A stretch of 64,000 nt of DNA from Kalmusia sp. IMI 367209. Taxonomy: Eukaryota; Ascomycota; Dothideomycetes; Pleosporales; Didymosphaeriaceae. Position 1 is the stretch's first letter, and every line of letters starts with the position of its first letter. The stretch is from contig JAPEUQ010000013.1 in assembly GCA_027946365.1 (NCBI GenBank), forward strand, positions 1,178,001 through 1,242,000. The letters run 5' to 3'. A program made the position numbers and the translations under genes. Below are positions 10,853-24,486 of this stretch, one piece after another. The notes below the pieces were generated by a model, which was given only the letters and a program-made list of their open reading frames with translations, was not told the DNA's origin and searched no databases.

Positions 10853-12219
10853 ATGAATGGCGCAACGCCGTCTTCTAACTCGCAGCAACTGCCAAAATGG
10901 CTAATACAAGGTCGCCGTGGTGGTTGGCGGCGAATGGCGCAGAACTTCACTCCTTCTTGGGTACGTGAGCCGGCCATTCCGAACATCGTCTACTTACTCT
11001 TATCATTAGTTCGCAATGACGATGGGCACTGGAATTGTGTCGATACTAATCCACCAATTCTCGGTGCTCTATCCCAGTCATCAGGCGTCTCTCCATATTC
11101 TCAGCATCATTTTCTTTGTCCTCAACGTCTTTCTATTTCTGGCCATACTCATCTTCTCGATCGTACGATATGCGCTATATCCCGCGACATGGACCCTGAT
11201 GCTCCAACATCCAGTACAGTCTCTCTTCCTCGGGACCTTGCCTATGGGATTTTCTACCATAGTCAATATGTTTACACTCGTTTGCGTGCCGAAATGGGGT
11301 GGCGCGACGCCTCAGATAGCGTGGGCGATGTGGTGGATTGATGTTGCTGTCAGCATGGCTTGCTGCTTTGGCCTACCTTTTAAGATGTATGTGACCAAGC
11401 GTTGACTATAGATTGCGGGTGCACACTGACTAGTGTAGGATGACGAAGCACACAACCCGCCACGAGACCATGACCGCCGCCTGGCTCCTCCCCCATTGTT
11501 GCCCCCATTGTGGCGGCAGCATCCGGTTCCGTAGTCGCTAACGTGCTCCCTCCGCACCATGCCCTGTGGACTATTGTGACGAGCTACGTCCTCTGGGGAA
11601 CCGGCGTACCTCTAGCCTGTGTGGTCCTGACTATCTACTTCCACAGACTAGCTATCTACAAGTTACCCCCAAACGAGGTCATCGTCAGTGTATTTTTACC
11701 TCTTGGGCCCATGGGCCAAGGAGGATATGGAATTATGCAGCTCGGTAGCATGGCGATGAAAGTCTTTCCCGAAACAGGGACGCTGCATCCATCTGCTGGA
11801 GAGATACTGCATGTGCTAGGCTTTGGCGTTGCGATTATCATGTGGGGCTTCGGACTGGTCTGGCTGTTTTTCGCATTGGCTGCTATACTGAGCCGGCACC
11901 ACTTTCCTTTTAACATGGGGTGGTGGGGGTTTACTTTCCCGATTGGAGTCTTTGCCATGGCTACGTTGACGCTGGGGGAAGAGCTGCCGTCGATTTTCTT
12001 TAAGATAGTTGGCATGGTAAGTTATATTGGGTCGATGAGCTATGGGTGCTTGCTGACTAAGGGCAGACCTTCGGTGCAAGTGTTATGTTCTTATGGCTTG
12101 TCGTTGCTACGGGCACTGTGCAAAACATGCTGCGTGGGAAGCTGTTCGAAGCACCCTGCCTCCGTGAGATGGAGAACGCGCACCAACAAGTAGAACAAAA
12201 GGAGTGTCAGGAAGCTTGA
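10853..12219 (+). CDS. SSU1/TDT-family transporter (sulfite or dicarboxylate type), one frameshift
   Basis: Four exons: 10853-10960, 11010-11386, 11439-12016 and 12067-12219. Introns start GTACGT, GTATGT and GTAAGT. The product would have about ten membrane spans. The start of span 1 reads FAMTMGTGIVS and later parts read TMTAAWLLP, GPMGQGGYGIMQLG, WGFTFPIGVFAMAT and, at the end, EAPCLREME. All are hallmarks of the TDT family, which includes the yeast sulfite efflux pump Ssu1 and the Mae1 malate permease; the ending is closest to SSU1. In exon 3 the frame before and after a five-C run (11490-11494) differs by one base. Dropping one C gives a continuous frame of 404 residues. As read, the protein stops soon after. 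An alternative upstream in-frame ATG is at 10763. The frameshift may be real or an assembly error. Confidence 0.8.
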
Positions 12220-13902
12220 TTCCAATTTGATGTTAACGTTCTATTCAAACAAAAAAATATGTGTAGAACCCTAATTCATAACGCTCAAGCGTTCCACCGT
12301 GTGGTCATATTTTGGGCTATTTTTTAATGGAGCTTCTCAAGCGGGTAACACTGTACCTACTGTACCGCAACAAGACGGTGCGGAGTTTCAGCTTTACGAA
12401 AATTCTACTGTTTTTTTTGGTGATCCTAGAAATTCCTTAGTATAAGGAGGTGCATATAACACCCTCGGGCCCTCCTCATATACTCAAACGGACCCTAGTT
12501 TTTAGCCTCCAGCATCCCCTTCGGCGCATCCCAAAGATATACGACCGCAACAACAATACCCACCTACCCTTATTTCGTCATAACCTTTACCTCTTACTCT
12601 TTCCTCGTAGTAATACCGCTATGGCAATACGCCTCAAGTCTACTTGCGTCCTCAAGACTCAGCCCCGCAACAAGTATTCATCCACCGCCATATTTTCTTG
12701 CTCTGTCGGTATATCTGTAGGTGACAGATTTGCTTATGCTCTACAGTGGAAGCACCCGCGAAGCGTAGCACGTGTCGCGTGGCTATATCATCGAAGATAC
12801 TGTGAGAGGACGAGCGGGGAGTGAAGACTTCAGCGAGGATAAAAATGAGCATCGCGAAGTCATAAATGAAGATGCAGGAGGTTCGGTAGCGCAAGTGAGT
12901 AAGTTTAGAGGAACGAGGAGTCTATATGGGAGTCTTTAGTGGTCAGGGACGAGGATGAGGAGAGGGTGGTGCCTTCGCTGATATCTTCTTGATCGTAGCG
13001 AATGCTTTGGTCATGGTTGATGTCGTGCTCTCGGTGGATATCTTGACATGGATAGCTGCACATGCAAAGCAAGCTATAAGAACAACAGCATCTTGCAGGC
13101 TTAGACACACAGATGCATTCTATATCGCATTCGCACATGGCAAATGAGGTAATAGAACGGACGCTAGGCACTTATAGCGTGCATACTAGGATTATACAAA
13201 TATTGGTATAAAAGCAAAGTGCAGCATTTTCGCTCGCTTACTGTGAACTATTCGACACTTGGTACATGGTGGAGTGGCGTTCTGAGGCTGGAGGTAGCAC
13301 TGATAGAATAGACGGCCTATCGAGGCTGTTTCATCTCAACGCTTCGCCGAGTCGCACATGTCGTAGGCGACTTTCTTATTGGCGCGGGCCACAGAAGGTA
13401 ACGCCAAATATTGGACATTTTGGGGGGTCGATAGAAGCTAGCCATCAAATATGTGCAGTGTGTTACCCCAGGATCCACAGCACCGTTGCAGTTGTCCCAT
13501 TACTCTAGCGCTGTGGGCGGTAAATGAGCAGGGCGGTAAGACTTGTGGGTGGGTCGGGCCACGGTGATAAACACGGCGGGTGAAGGAGGCGTCGGGGTTA
13601 CGTATTGGTGAGCAGGCAGGGCCGAATCCAGCGGCTTCCATTTACTTCGATGGTGTTGCGGCGGCGGAAAGCGCACGGACGCTGCTGCCAAGCCTTGCCT
13701 GGAGCTCACCAACATCACCGCCGCTAGATCGGAGCTCTACTTAAACCACAGTCGCCCTCGCCTCAACTGCCCCATTCATCTCCCCCCATCAATACCCCCC
13801 TCAACCGCCTCTCACGCAGGCCCTTTGCAGCATCCGCATAGAAAGCAGACTCTGCAATACCTACACCCTCGCTCTACGTAATCGACACATCTCTCACTAA
13901 AC
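12220..13902. other. Intergenic region upstream of CDC48
   Basis: About 1.7 kb. On the minus strand 12905-13171 is an 88-codon ORF with ten Cys within about 33 residues; it has no signal peptide and no family match, so it is not called as a gene. The last 150 bases before CDC48 are pyrimidine-rich. Confidence 0.45.
13751..13819 (+). promoter_or_regulatory. Pyrimidine-rich tract in the CDC48 promoter or leader
   Basis: This stretch is almost entirely C and T with scattered A, and lies 85-150 nt upstream of the first CDC48 ATG. Such CT tracts are common near transcription starts of well-expressed filamentous-fungal genes. The role here is inferred. Confidence 0.35.
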
Positions 13903-16678
<2,776 letters not shown>

Positions 16679-18350
16679 GTAGATCGCTGAAGATTTCCTA
16701 AGCTCACGTCGGTCTTACCATGGAAACAAGGATCATGCCCATGAGGGGAATAATGTCGGCGCTTTGTCTTGGGGCCATCTCTTTAGATAGTCATGGTAGT
16801 TTATGGTGGCTAGAGGGAGGTGCGCCTTCCAGGGGCGCCTGCTGGATTGCATAGTTACGAAATTGCATGATTAAAAAAATCCAGATTCATGCTCTCATTG
16901 TGACTGTACGCAATGTGCACGGACCAATATCGGGACACTTCACAGAATTGGACTAGATGGCAGATTGTTGAGTGGCCGGGCATGGCATATCTAGACTGAC
17001 CGTGCCGTGAGCGGTGCTTGCTCCTGCACTGACATGATGACGGTTTTGCTTGGAGACAAAGACCGAAATGAGTCGTGGGTGAAGTTGCCCTAGAATGCGA
17101 TTTATAGCAAGTGGAAGCTATTATCGTGTACCATCTCCATAATGCTACGTACAAGATGACGCAGGATTTGCACGACGGATGATTATTGGTTATGATTGTA
17201 TTTTTTTTTAATATTTGAGGGTATGTTTGGTAAATAGAATGGCTAGCTGGACTTGGGTCGTCGTATCTGGCCTAGGTCAACATATGGTGGATTAGGCATG
17301 CTTTGTATTACCGTTGTCTACTGCAGATCTATCCCGAAGTTCAAAAGTAATTTCCAGTTTAGACTATGCCCACCTTGGTAGGGAACAGGGAGCTGGGACT
17401 AAGAGCTGACCTATTCCTAATTTCCTATCACATTGTGCCTAAAACGACTTCACGCATACACAACCGCAAAAGCAAGATAGAAGTTATCGCATGCATCAAG
17501 TATTTGTATTCGAAAATGGCCATGTGTTGGTGGTGGCTGCTATCTAAAGGGTAATGCTGTGCTTCCGCGCTTCTATAGATATGCTGCTTTGCCGCCCGCG
17601 TTCCCGCAGTACAACCAAACAAGGCGACTTCGCTCCGTACGTTTCTGAACGACCCCACTAGTGCCCACGATTTCTGGAGACCAGGGGATGGGGGTAGATT
17701 GGCCAATTTCAAGTGTTTTGTTGGTTGTGTTGCGCGTACATGCTGGTGCTGGAACAGTGGCGAGGTTGGCATCGATCTGGAGGTGAACCGGAATTGAGAA
17801 TTGACTTGATCCTGCTTTGAGTAGCTATGACGTCGATGATGTTGCTTGGATCTGCATGAGCCGGCTAAGAAGGTGGCAACTATGATGTTTCCAAAAGTAC
17901 CGAGGATCTTTCTTTGAAGAAACGGTGCTGGAGTGCTATGTAGACTGGGCTGACCGACTTTCTGGAGACTCATAGTAAAGTACAATCGTTGCTCTTTGGC
18001 GAAAGCGGACGTGAGCTTGTGCTGCCTTCGAGGCCATGGCTTCTGCGAAGGTCTGGTCCAACCGATTCGTTTGTTGGCAGGAGCTTGAGCAATCAAAAGA
18101 TGTTGTGAGCTGTCGCGCACCACGTCCTTGCCGGATTGTGGCTCGTCCTACCTGGGTCTTCTCTTGGGTCTTCTCTTGGGTCTTCGCTTGGGTCTTCGCT
18201 TGGAGTTTCTCTTGAGTTTTCGCTGTTTCTTTGGAAGGTTTGAAGCCCCAGACGAAGTCGGTGGTGCATGGCAGGTCTCCGGACGTGCTGCTCCTACTTC
18301 TGCGCTGAGGAGCACATCAGCAGAGTCTTGGGAGAGGTCATTTCTGGAAA
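16679..18350. other. Intergenic region
   Basis: About 1.7 kb between CDC48 (ending rightward) and the Sus1-like gene (ending leftward), so it should hold both 3' UTRs. A 231-codon minus-strand ORF at 17428-18123 has no recognisable domain and biased composition (His, Arg, Ser, Gln), and is not called. Confidence 0.4.
18151..18222. repeat. 12-bp minisatellite
   Basis: Six tandem 12-bp units with consensus CTTGGGTCTTCT or CTTGGGTCTTCG; the last two units have diverged. On the minus strand one frame reads repeated KRRP, just downstream of the Sus1-like stop codon. Confidence 0.8.
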
Positions 18351-18785
18351 TCACTTCTCCTCAACAGCAGTGATTTCGCAGACTTTCTCGAGCTCCGCCC
18401 CCACAGTTCGAGCGCCCGCTACCGTCACGCTGCGTGGGAGAGCCAGGTCGTATTCATCGCTTTCTTTACTGTGGCCGTTGACGCCATTGACGCCGTTGGT
18501 CGCGCCGTCGGTCTTCGCGGCCTGGGTGTCGTGCTGGATCTTGGCCTCTACGCGGGACATGATTTCCTGGAAGGTGGTGCATTCGCCAGAGCGCAGGAGA
18601 TGGTTGATGTAGGTCCTCAGCCTAGACTTGAAGCCGGTGGTTTGCATCTCATGGTCGAGGGAAGCTTCGATGTTGCGGATGCCAGTGCCGGAGAGCAGCG
18701 CCGAGTAGATGTCCCTGCGGAGGTGGGCGGAGAGGTTCTCCTGGGCCTGGTCGGAGGTCATGGCGATAGGCTTCGCAGAGGTCAT
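18351..18785 (-). CDS. SUS1: Sus1/ENY2-like SAGA and TREX-2 subunit
   Basis: This is a 144-residue single-exon ORF. Residues about 14-75 form helices with the ENY2 pattern: LRRDIYSALLSGTGIRNIEA, then HEMQTTGFKSRLRTYINHLL, then ECTTFQEIMSRVEAKI. Yeast Sus1 and animal ENY2 share the arrangement of an amphipathic helix, a Gly, a basic helix and a T-F-xx-(I/L) segment. A later part, LPRSVTVAGARTVGAELEKVC, fits the last helix, with a Gly/Asn-rich insert between. Sus1 links SAGA deubiquitination to mRNA export through TREX-2 at nuclear pores. The start could also be Met9. The gene is divergent from STE50 with a 1.1-kb shared upstream region. The family call rests on pattern recall and needs a profile search. 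Confidence 0.6.
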   Translation of the reverse strand: MTSAKPIAMTSDQAQENLSAHLRRDIYSALLSGTGIRNIEASLDHEMQTTGFKSRLRTYINHLLRSGECTTFQEIMSRVEAKIQHDTQAAKTDGATNGVNGVNGHSKESDEYDLALPRSVTVAGARTVGAELEKVCEITAVEEK

Positions 18786-19528
18786 GCTGGCTGAGCCCGA
18801 TATGGATGGAGAAGGGAACGGGGTGGTGTGTGCGGGCTGGCTGGCTGGGGAGCAGTCGGGCGGCTGTCAACGGCGGGACGCTCCCACGGCGGAAGCGAGA
18901 CGGGTCCCGCTTGGTTGGCGAGCGTCAGGAAGTCGGGGATTGCGCGTGCGCTCGGGCTGCCGATCGTTCCCAGGTTGCCCAGGCGGTGAAGGCCAAAGGC
19001 GCGGCTTCTCCAGGTTGTAGGCTTGCTATGCGTGTTTAGACGGGCGCAGGGCTTTTCATCCAAGATTGGCGTGTGCGGCCACGGGCTAGTAGTAGTGCGC
19101 GGCCAGACGGCGGACGGCTGCTGGACTGGCGAGGCTATTTGCAGGCCGCGAGGGACGAAGACGGACAATCTGTGCCCTGTGGGCATCGAGGCCAATACTT
19201 TTCTTATTGGGAGCTCGGGCCAGTGCTTGGTTGTGCTGCTTGCCGCCGACCAAGCGAACGCCCGTCGTGAGCCCTCCCCCGTCCGACCAGCAGCCAGTGT
19301 GTCCTGTCCAGCGTGGCCCATCCCGCCCGGAAAAAACAAAGCTCGAGAAGCTGGACACTGTCCGACTGCTCTGCAAGCTGGTTGCTACTTGTGCTTGCTT
19401 GTGCTCTTGTTGGTCCGCAGCGTCGCTGTATAGCCTGTAGAAGCTGCCTGTTCGGGCTGCTCTCTGTCCGTCCTAGTGTGGCGCCCTGCCCGACGACCGC
19501 GCAGACAACGACGTGCCTGCCCATCGCC

Positions 19529-19571
19529 TCCACCACCACCACAACCACAACCACCTCCACCTCCACCACCC
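19529..19571. repeat. CCA/CAC microsatellite
   Basis: Imperfect CCA triplets with CAA interruptions, likely in the STE50 promoter or 5' UTR. Confidence 0.75.
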
Positions 19572-19603
19572 ACAGGCTCCCCACGCTCCTCCCAAGCTGC
19601 CGT

Positions 19604-19627
19604 CGCCGCCGCCGCCGCCGCCGCCGC
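19604..19627. repeat. CCG microsatellite
   Basis: Eight consecutive CGC/CCG triplets, about 275 nt upstream of the STE50 start. Confidence 0.8.
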
Positions 19628-19901
19628 ATGTCTATCTGACACAGCTCGCCAGAGACTCGACGTTCCAGCAGCAGCGAGTGCCAGGCCGCGAAACACGCCT
19701 AGTCAATCTCGCTTCGTCTCAGCAGGGTCGTGGATGCACCGCTGGAGATACCTAGCGCCAGGACCCTCCTCCACCACCCGCCAGCCAGTCCAGCATCTGA
19801 GATAACCGCACGCCTTCCTTCGCCAGCGCTGTCATCCAGGCCTTGGCGCCGCCAGCTCTTCCTCCCCACCCGCACGCCGCAAGCTCCCCGCGTCGCCCGC
19901 C

Positions 19902-21587
19902 ATGGCCTACACCTCCAAGTACCACGACGACTCCGACGAGGACTACGAGGCTAGCGACGAGCACGAGCGCAGCGTCATCCAGAGCCCGACCCTCCCCAAC
20001 GACTACGCCGAGAGCTCGCCCACATCCTCAGGACCCATGAGCACCGAGCACACCCCCACCACCTTCACCCATTCGCGAGATAGCAAGGGAAGTCCCACCG
20101 GCCTCGTGACCGAGTGGACCAAAGAGCAGGTCGCCGACTTTGTCGCAGGTCTGGGTCTGAAGCAGTATGCGGACACATTCATCGGTAGGCTGCGCGCTAT
20201 AGGATGCTTGTAACATGCTGATTGCGACGCAGAGCACGAGTTCTCGGGCGAGGTGCTGGTCGAAGTCCAGCATTCCGAGCTCAAAGAGATCGGTCTGCAC
20301 AGCGTAGGCCACCGGCTCACGATACTCAAGGCCGTCTACGAGATCAAAGTGAAGCAGAACGTGCCCATTGAGCCAGATCACTATGTCCCTCTATGTACGG
20401 GCCCCCCCTCGCATATCCTACAAGTTGGCTGCTAACTGTCATCAGCTGCAGACACGTCTGCCCAAGATGCCCCGCCCACGCAGGAAGACTTTGCCAAGGT
20501 CATACGCGTGGTGCAGGCGCGCGACGAGCGGTTACATGCCAGCGAAATCGAGATACGGCACCTCAAGGAAGACCTCAGCCGGGTGTTGGAGGACTACAAG
20601 AGACTCCGCGACGAGACCCTTGCCATGGCACGCGCATACAAAGACAGCCAGCAGCCGCTGCCCACCCCTCACGATCATTCTGTCACGTCGCCCCCGGCAG
20701 TAGCAGAGAGGACCGTCGGGAGCAGTCTGTCACGTAAGTTCTCTACCAAGAGGCTTTTCCTTGCGTCCGGCCCGAAGAACCCCTCTCCGACTATTCCGGA
20801 AGGGCGCGCCCTGGTCGACAACTCGTCCCTCGATCCCTCCGCAGCAGCTCTGGCAGCTTCCTCACACCTCACAGCGTCAATTGCCGGTGGTCAGCAAATG
20901 TCGCCCAATGCGCTCCCGCAACCCTCACCCACATCCCCCGCATACGCGCAAAATCAGAATCAAAGTCGGTCCTACAACCGCTCCGACTTGCCCCGTAGCG
21001 GACACCCCGACCATGAAAACACCCAGAGCTGGTCCCAGAACAACAACACCTGGGGTTCAGACTCTACTATGGTGTCGGACCGGGCCCGTAACACCCCCGC
21101 GCCACTCAATTCGAGGGCAATGCGGTCCAACGCTGCGCCAACCCCCAATCCTGAGGACCGCGATCCACCGCTTTCTGGTGGTACCATGAGTTCGAATCCC
21201 GCATCTGGAACGCAGACGTCTTCAACCAACCCGCAGGTGGAGATATTCAAGTCCTTCCGTGTCTCCATCGACGATCCATGTCACAAGGTCTTACCTGTTG
21301 CGCTCAAGAAATACAACATCACGGCTGATTGGAGGCAATACGCTTTGTACATTGTGCATGGCGATCAAGAGCGGTGCCTGGGCTTGAATGAGAGGCCTCT
21401 AATATTGTTCAAGCAGCTCGACAAGGAAGGTCGGAAACCCATGTTCATGCTTCGAAAGCACGCCGCGCCCGCCGAAGGCCACGTCAGCACCGTCGGCGGC
21501 AACGACATACGGAGTGTAGGAGGAGGAAACAGTTTCGGATGGGATGGCCAGAATAGAGGAGTTCAGTTACCAGGAGGCGTTTTGTAA
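19902..21587 (+). CDS. STE50: Ste50-like MAPK adaptor (SAM and RA domains)
   Basis: Three exons (19902-20184, 20233-20394, 20446-21587) give 528 residues. Residues about 70-135 are a SAM domain, starting TEWTKEQVADFVAGLGLKQY and including LKEIGLHSVGHRLTIL. A coiled coil follows (VVQARDERLHASEIEIRHLK). Then comes a long Ser/Pro/Asn-rich linker, and residues about 412-487 form a Ras-association domain ending RKPMFMLRKH. The tail ends PGGVL. This order is that of Ste50, which binds the MAPKKK Ste11 through SAM-SAM contact and Cdc42/Ras-type GTPases or Opy2 through RA, serving the mating/filamentation and HOG pathways. A GTAAGT at the stop codon could start a further intron leading to about 65 more residues, but the PGGVL ending looks natural. 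Confidence 0.9.
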
Positions 21588-23190
21588 GTTCTAAAACGCG
21601 CAAGAGTCGCCATTCGCAGTATTTTTATCATCATGGAGAAGAGTTGGAGTAAGAGTTGGAGCACAACTAAAACAAGATTCTCTCTAGGACACCCGCAATG
21701 GTTGAGCACGACATGTTGCTACGCTACTTTCCGACCCCCTTCGTCATAGGCGGGAAATCCGTGGCAGCGGGCCCAGGAATCAGGAAGGCTGTAGCCGAAT
21801 ATCTAAAAACCCTTCGAGAGGATGCGGTGCCAGGGTACCCCGAGATCTCGACCCCGACAAGAAGGACTTCGTGCTGAGGGATTTAGACGTCCGACCTATA
21901 TTGAGTATCTGAAAGCCGGAAGGCCCGATGATTTCAAATGGTAGTATGATGTAAGTTGAGCATGTGGTGCTTTCTGGTTGCGTTCTTGTTACATACTGTG
22001 CATTTTCTGGGCGTGTTTGGCGGGCTTGGGAGGGTTCATGAAATGTTACGATGGGCATTGTTTACGGTGGAGAATTTTGAAATTGGAGACTGGAGGATGA
22101 GAGTTGCTGCGGTTCGAGGGGATTGTGGAGGAATGCATTCGCAGAATGATCTGGCGGCACAAACCTGCAGTTTGTGGATGGATGGTGTGGAGGCTTGTCG
22201 TGTTCTTCTTTCGCTGGGCAAGTTGTGGCTTGGGAATTGCATAGCGAGTTTTAATGTGGAGCACGGAAGGCTGAAAAGGGATTGCATGTTGGATGAATCT
22301 GGGAGAGGTCAGGGAGGATATGTGATGCTACGGGTCTCGATGGGAGGATATGGAATTATGAACGGGTATAAGAACAACAATAAATGCCAACATGTTAAAC
22401 ATTCATATATTGTATTGAGCGCGCATGACTTGATCGAAGAAGACGAGTAGGGTGGGGAAGCATACGGAAAGGTGAGAAACGTTGGTAGGCTACTGGGCTG
22501 GCGCCTGCATGCCTTCGTTTGAGAGCTGTCGTGTTGTTCCTGCATGGGTGGGCTGGGGTGTGTCACGCTAGGCGTGGGACCTGCATATGGGTGTTTCGCG
22601 GTGTAAGCTGGTAAGTCTAGACGGGTGCGTTCTGGATTTGGAAGTCGATTGTTCGGATTAGTGGTGTGATGGCTGGATGTGGTCTGACTGAAGGCTATAT
22701 TTGGAAGATGGTTGCGGGCGGTGCCAGGCAAGGAACTGGGGGGTTTTGAAGTCTTTAGAAATGGGAGAGCGGATGTGAAGTTGTGTCGCAGTATGTGCGG
22801 AGGATGTGAACTCTAATTCTAGTTCTTTATTGATTACAAGTGAAGATCAGTCTGGACGTGAACGCTTTCATGAACTTTCAGAGCGATTTACGGACGGAGC
22901 GTAGACGGGTAGGTAGCCTGGTGAGACGCATGTAGAGGTTGCCATGCACATTGCGAGTTTATGCCGGGAGACTGGGGACGAGAATGAGGGCATCGTGTTT
23001 CGAGGTGAATATTTATCGTAATTGTGATAGCACGCAATCGAATATCGTTTATGATTTTGCTCGTCTTGTATACAGGATTTTACAAGAAAATTATACATGA
23101 TTTACAACGGGCGTGGTATGCTCACAGCTGTAGTTGATCAACGTAGCTGCTGCGAAGAACCGAGCTTATCTCGAATCGTAGGCGAGTATC
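21588..23190. other. Intergenic region
   Basis: 1.6 kb between STE50 and the Tim17/22-like gene, which end towards each other; it should contain both 3' UTRs. ORFs at 21956-22450 (+) and 22309-22731 (-) overlap on opposite strands and show no family features. Confidence 0.4.
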
Positions 23191-24193
23191 TCATCTCTTC
23201 TGTTGGGACTGGTTTTGCCCCTCTGCATTCTTTTGCGCCTCTAACTCCCCTCTCTGCTTCTTCCTCAACTCCTCAATCTTCTCATCCACTATCGCAATCT
23301 CCGTTTCCACCCTCAGAAGCTTCTCATCCATCAACCTCTGATACTCTTCGTCACTCAGCGCCTTCATGGGACTCCACCGGCTCTTCGCAAGCCGCTGCAT
23401 AAACGTTTCCTCCTCTTCACCCTTCTCCTGCATCTTTCTCTTTTCCCTCACTGCATCGGAATTCCTCCCGTCAAGCCAATCATAAGCATGCTGCCCTCCA
23501 AATCCAAACAGTGAGAACACGATCGTCCCAGGGATAACATTACGGGGACCACGGAAGATGAAGCCTAACGAGAAGCCAGTGAAAGCACCGGCTATGGTAG
23601 AAGCACGGATGCGATCCGAGTGGGAAGGGGGCAAGGTGTTTGGTAGGAGGGGTGCTCCGCGTGTCGTGTTCCACCAGTTTTGCAGGCCAGTAGAGTGAAG
23701 GAGAGAGGTTCGGATGCCATAGAAAGTGCCGCCAATGGCGAACCATTGGGCGCCGGAAAAGAGGGCGAAGAGAACGGGGGTTTGAGTGCGTAGGGTGCCA
23801 TAGGTTGCACCGACTAGGAAACCGGGAACGGCTAGAGATGTCAGTTCAGATCAAAGATTGATTTCCTCCTAGCAAACCCCATTACTCTAAATGCTCCTGC
23901 ACAGTCCAGAAGCCATTGATGCATGAAGAAGGGAAACACGTGATATCTCTTGGCGTTTGCTTTAGACGCTCTATCTGCGTGTGTGCAATTTCTACATGTA
24001 TGCGCCTTGTTGCCCAGTTTGTGTCTATTACCACTGCGAAAGATTGGTCTAGCAGGAGAGATGCCCAATGACTTGGACTGGCATGGCATCAAACGAGGAG
24101 TGAAAACTCACCAGAACCAGCGCCAACCAGCGCTGCTTGCTTTGCCACATAGAGAGGGTGTGTGACCAGTGTCTGGTCAGGCGACGCACTCAT
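23191..24193 (-). CDS. Tim17/Tim22/OEP16-like mitochondrial membrane protein
   Basis: Two exons, 24193-24112 and 23831-23191, give 240 residues. The junction (G plus CC) makes Ala, reading VGAGSAVPGFLVGATYG. The body has about four hydrophobic segments with small-residue motifs: GFLVGATYGTLR, ALFSGAQWFAIGGTFYGIR, IAGAFTGFSLGFIFRGPR and VFSLFGFGGQ. The repeated G-x-x-x-G and GxF(Y/S)G features resemble the Tim17/Tim22 superfamily. The C-terminal 70 residues are charged and probably coiled coil (LLRVETEIAIVDEKIEELRK). The 280-nt intron is long for this window and may hide a small exon. It is divergent from eIF4B with about 290 bp between the start codons. The family call is moderate; a translocase role is not claimed. 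Confidence 0.65.
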
Positions 24194-24486
24194 TGCTGAT
24201 TCATTTAAAAAAGTAAACCAAAGCCGACACGAAATGGGTTCCAAAGGCGCAAAATCTGGGGATCGGTCGCTGAACCATAGTGCCAAGCCACTAGCCTAGA
24301 GACTGAACATTAATCGCACTTGCCTGGCCGCGATTTTCTTCAGGCAGGTCCCCTCGACCACACCCCACAAACTTCGGCCGACGAACCACTTCCACTTCCA
24401 CAACCTTGCTGAGAGCCTGAATAGCTCTCAGTACTTACTCAGCCAGCGCGCGGTCTCCGACAGCGCGTTGACTGCTAACCGCAATC

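Larger units (their letters stand above)
18786..19901. promoter_or_regulatory. Divergent promoter region between SUS1-like and STE50
   Basis: GC-rich 1.1 kb between two start codons on opposite strands. It contains the CCA and CCG microsatellites and many open frames caused by the base composition rather than by genes. It must hold both promoters and 5' UTRs; individual sites cannot be assigned. Confidence 0.5.

Noticed and set aside
17428..18123. 231-codon minus-strand ORF downstream of the SUS1-like gene
   Set aside because: No domain, His/Arg/Ser/Gln-biased composition, and it lies between two convergent 3' ends; an open frame of this size can arise by chance in the local composition.
18786..19901. 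Many overlapping Arg-, Pro- or Gly-rich ORFs between SUS1-like and STE50
   Set aside because: They are produced by GC-rich triplet repeats that stay open in most frames.
21188..21200. TTCGAATCCC similar to a tRNA T-arm
   Set aside because: It lies in the STE50 coding sequence and no cloverleaf can be formed around it.
21956..22731. Opposing ORFs of 164 (+) and 140 (-) codons downstream of STE50
   Set aside because: They overlap on opposite strands and neither has a recognisable domain; likely 3' flank of STE50.
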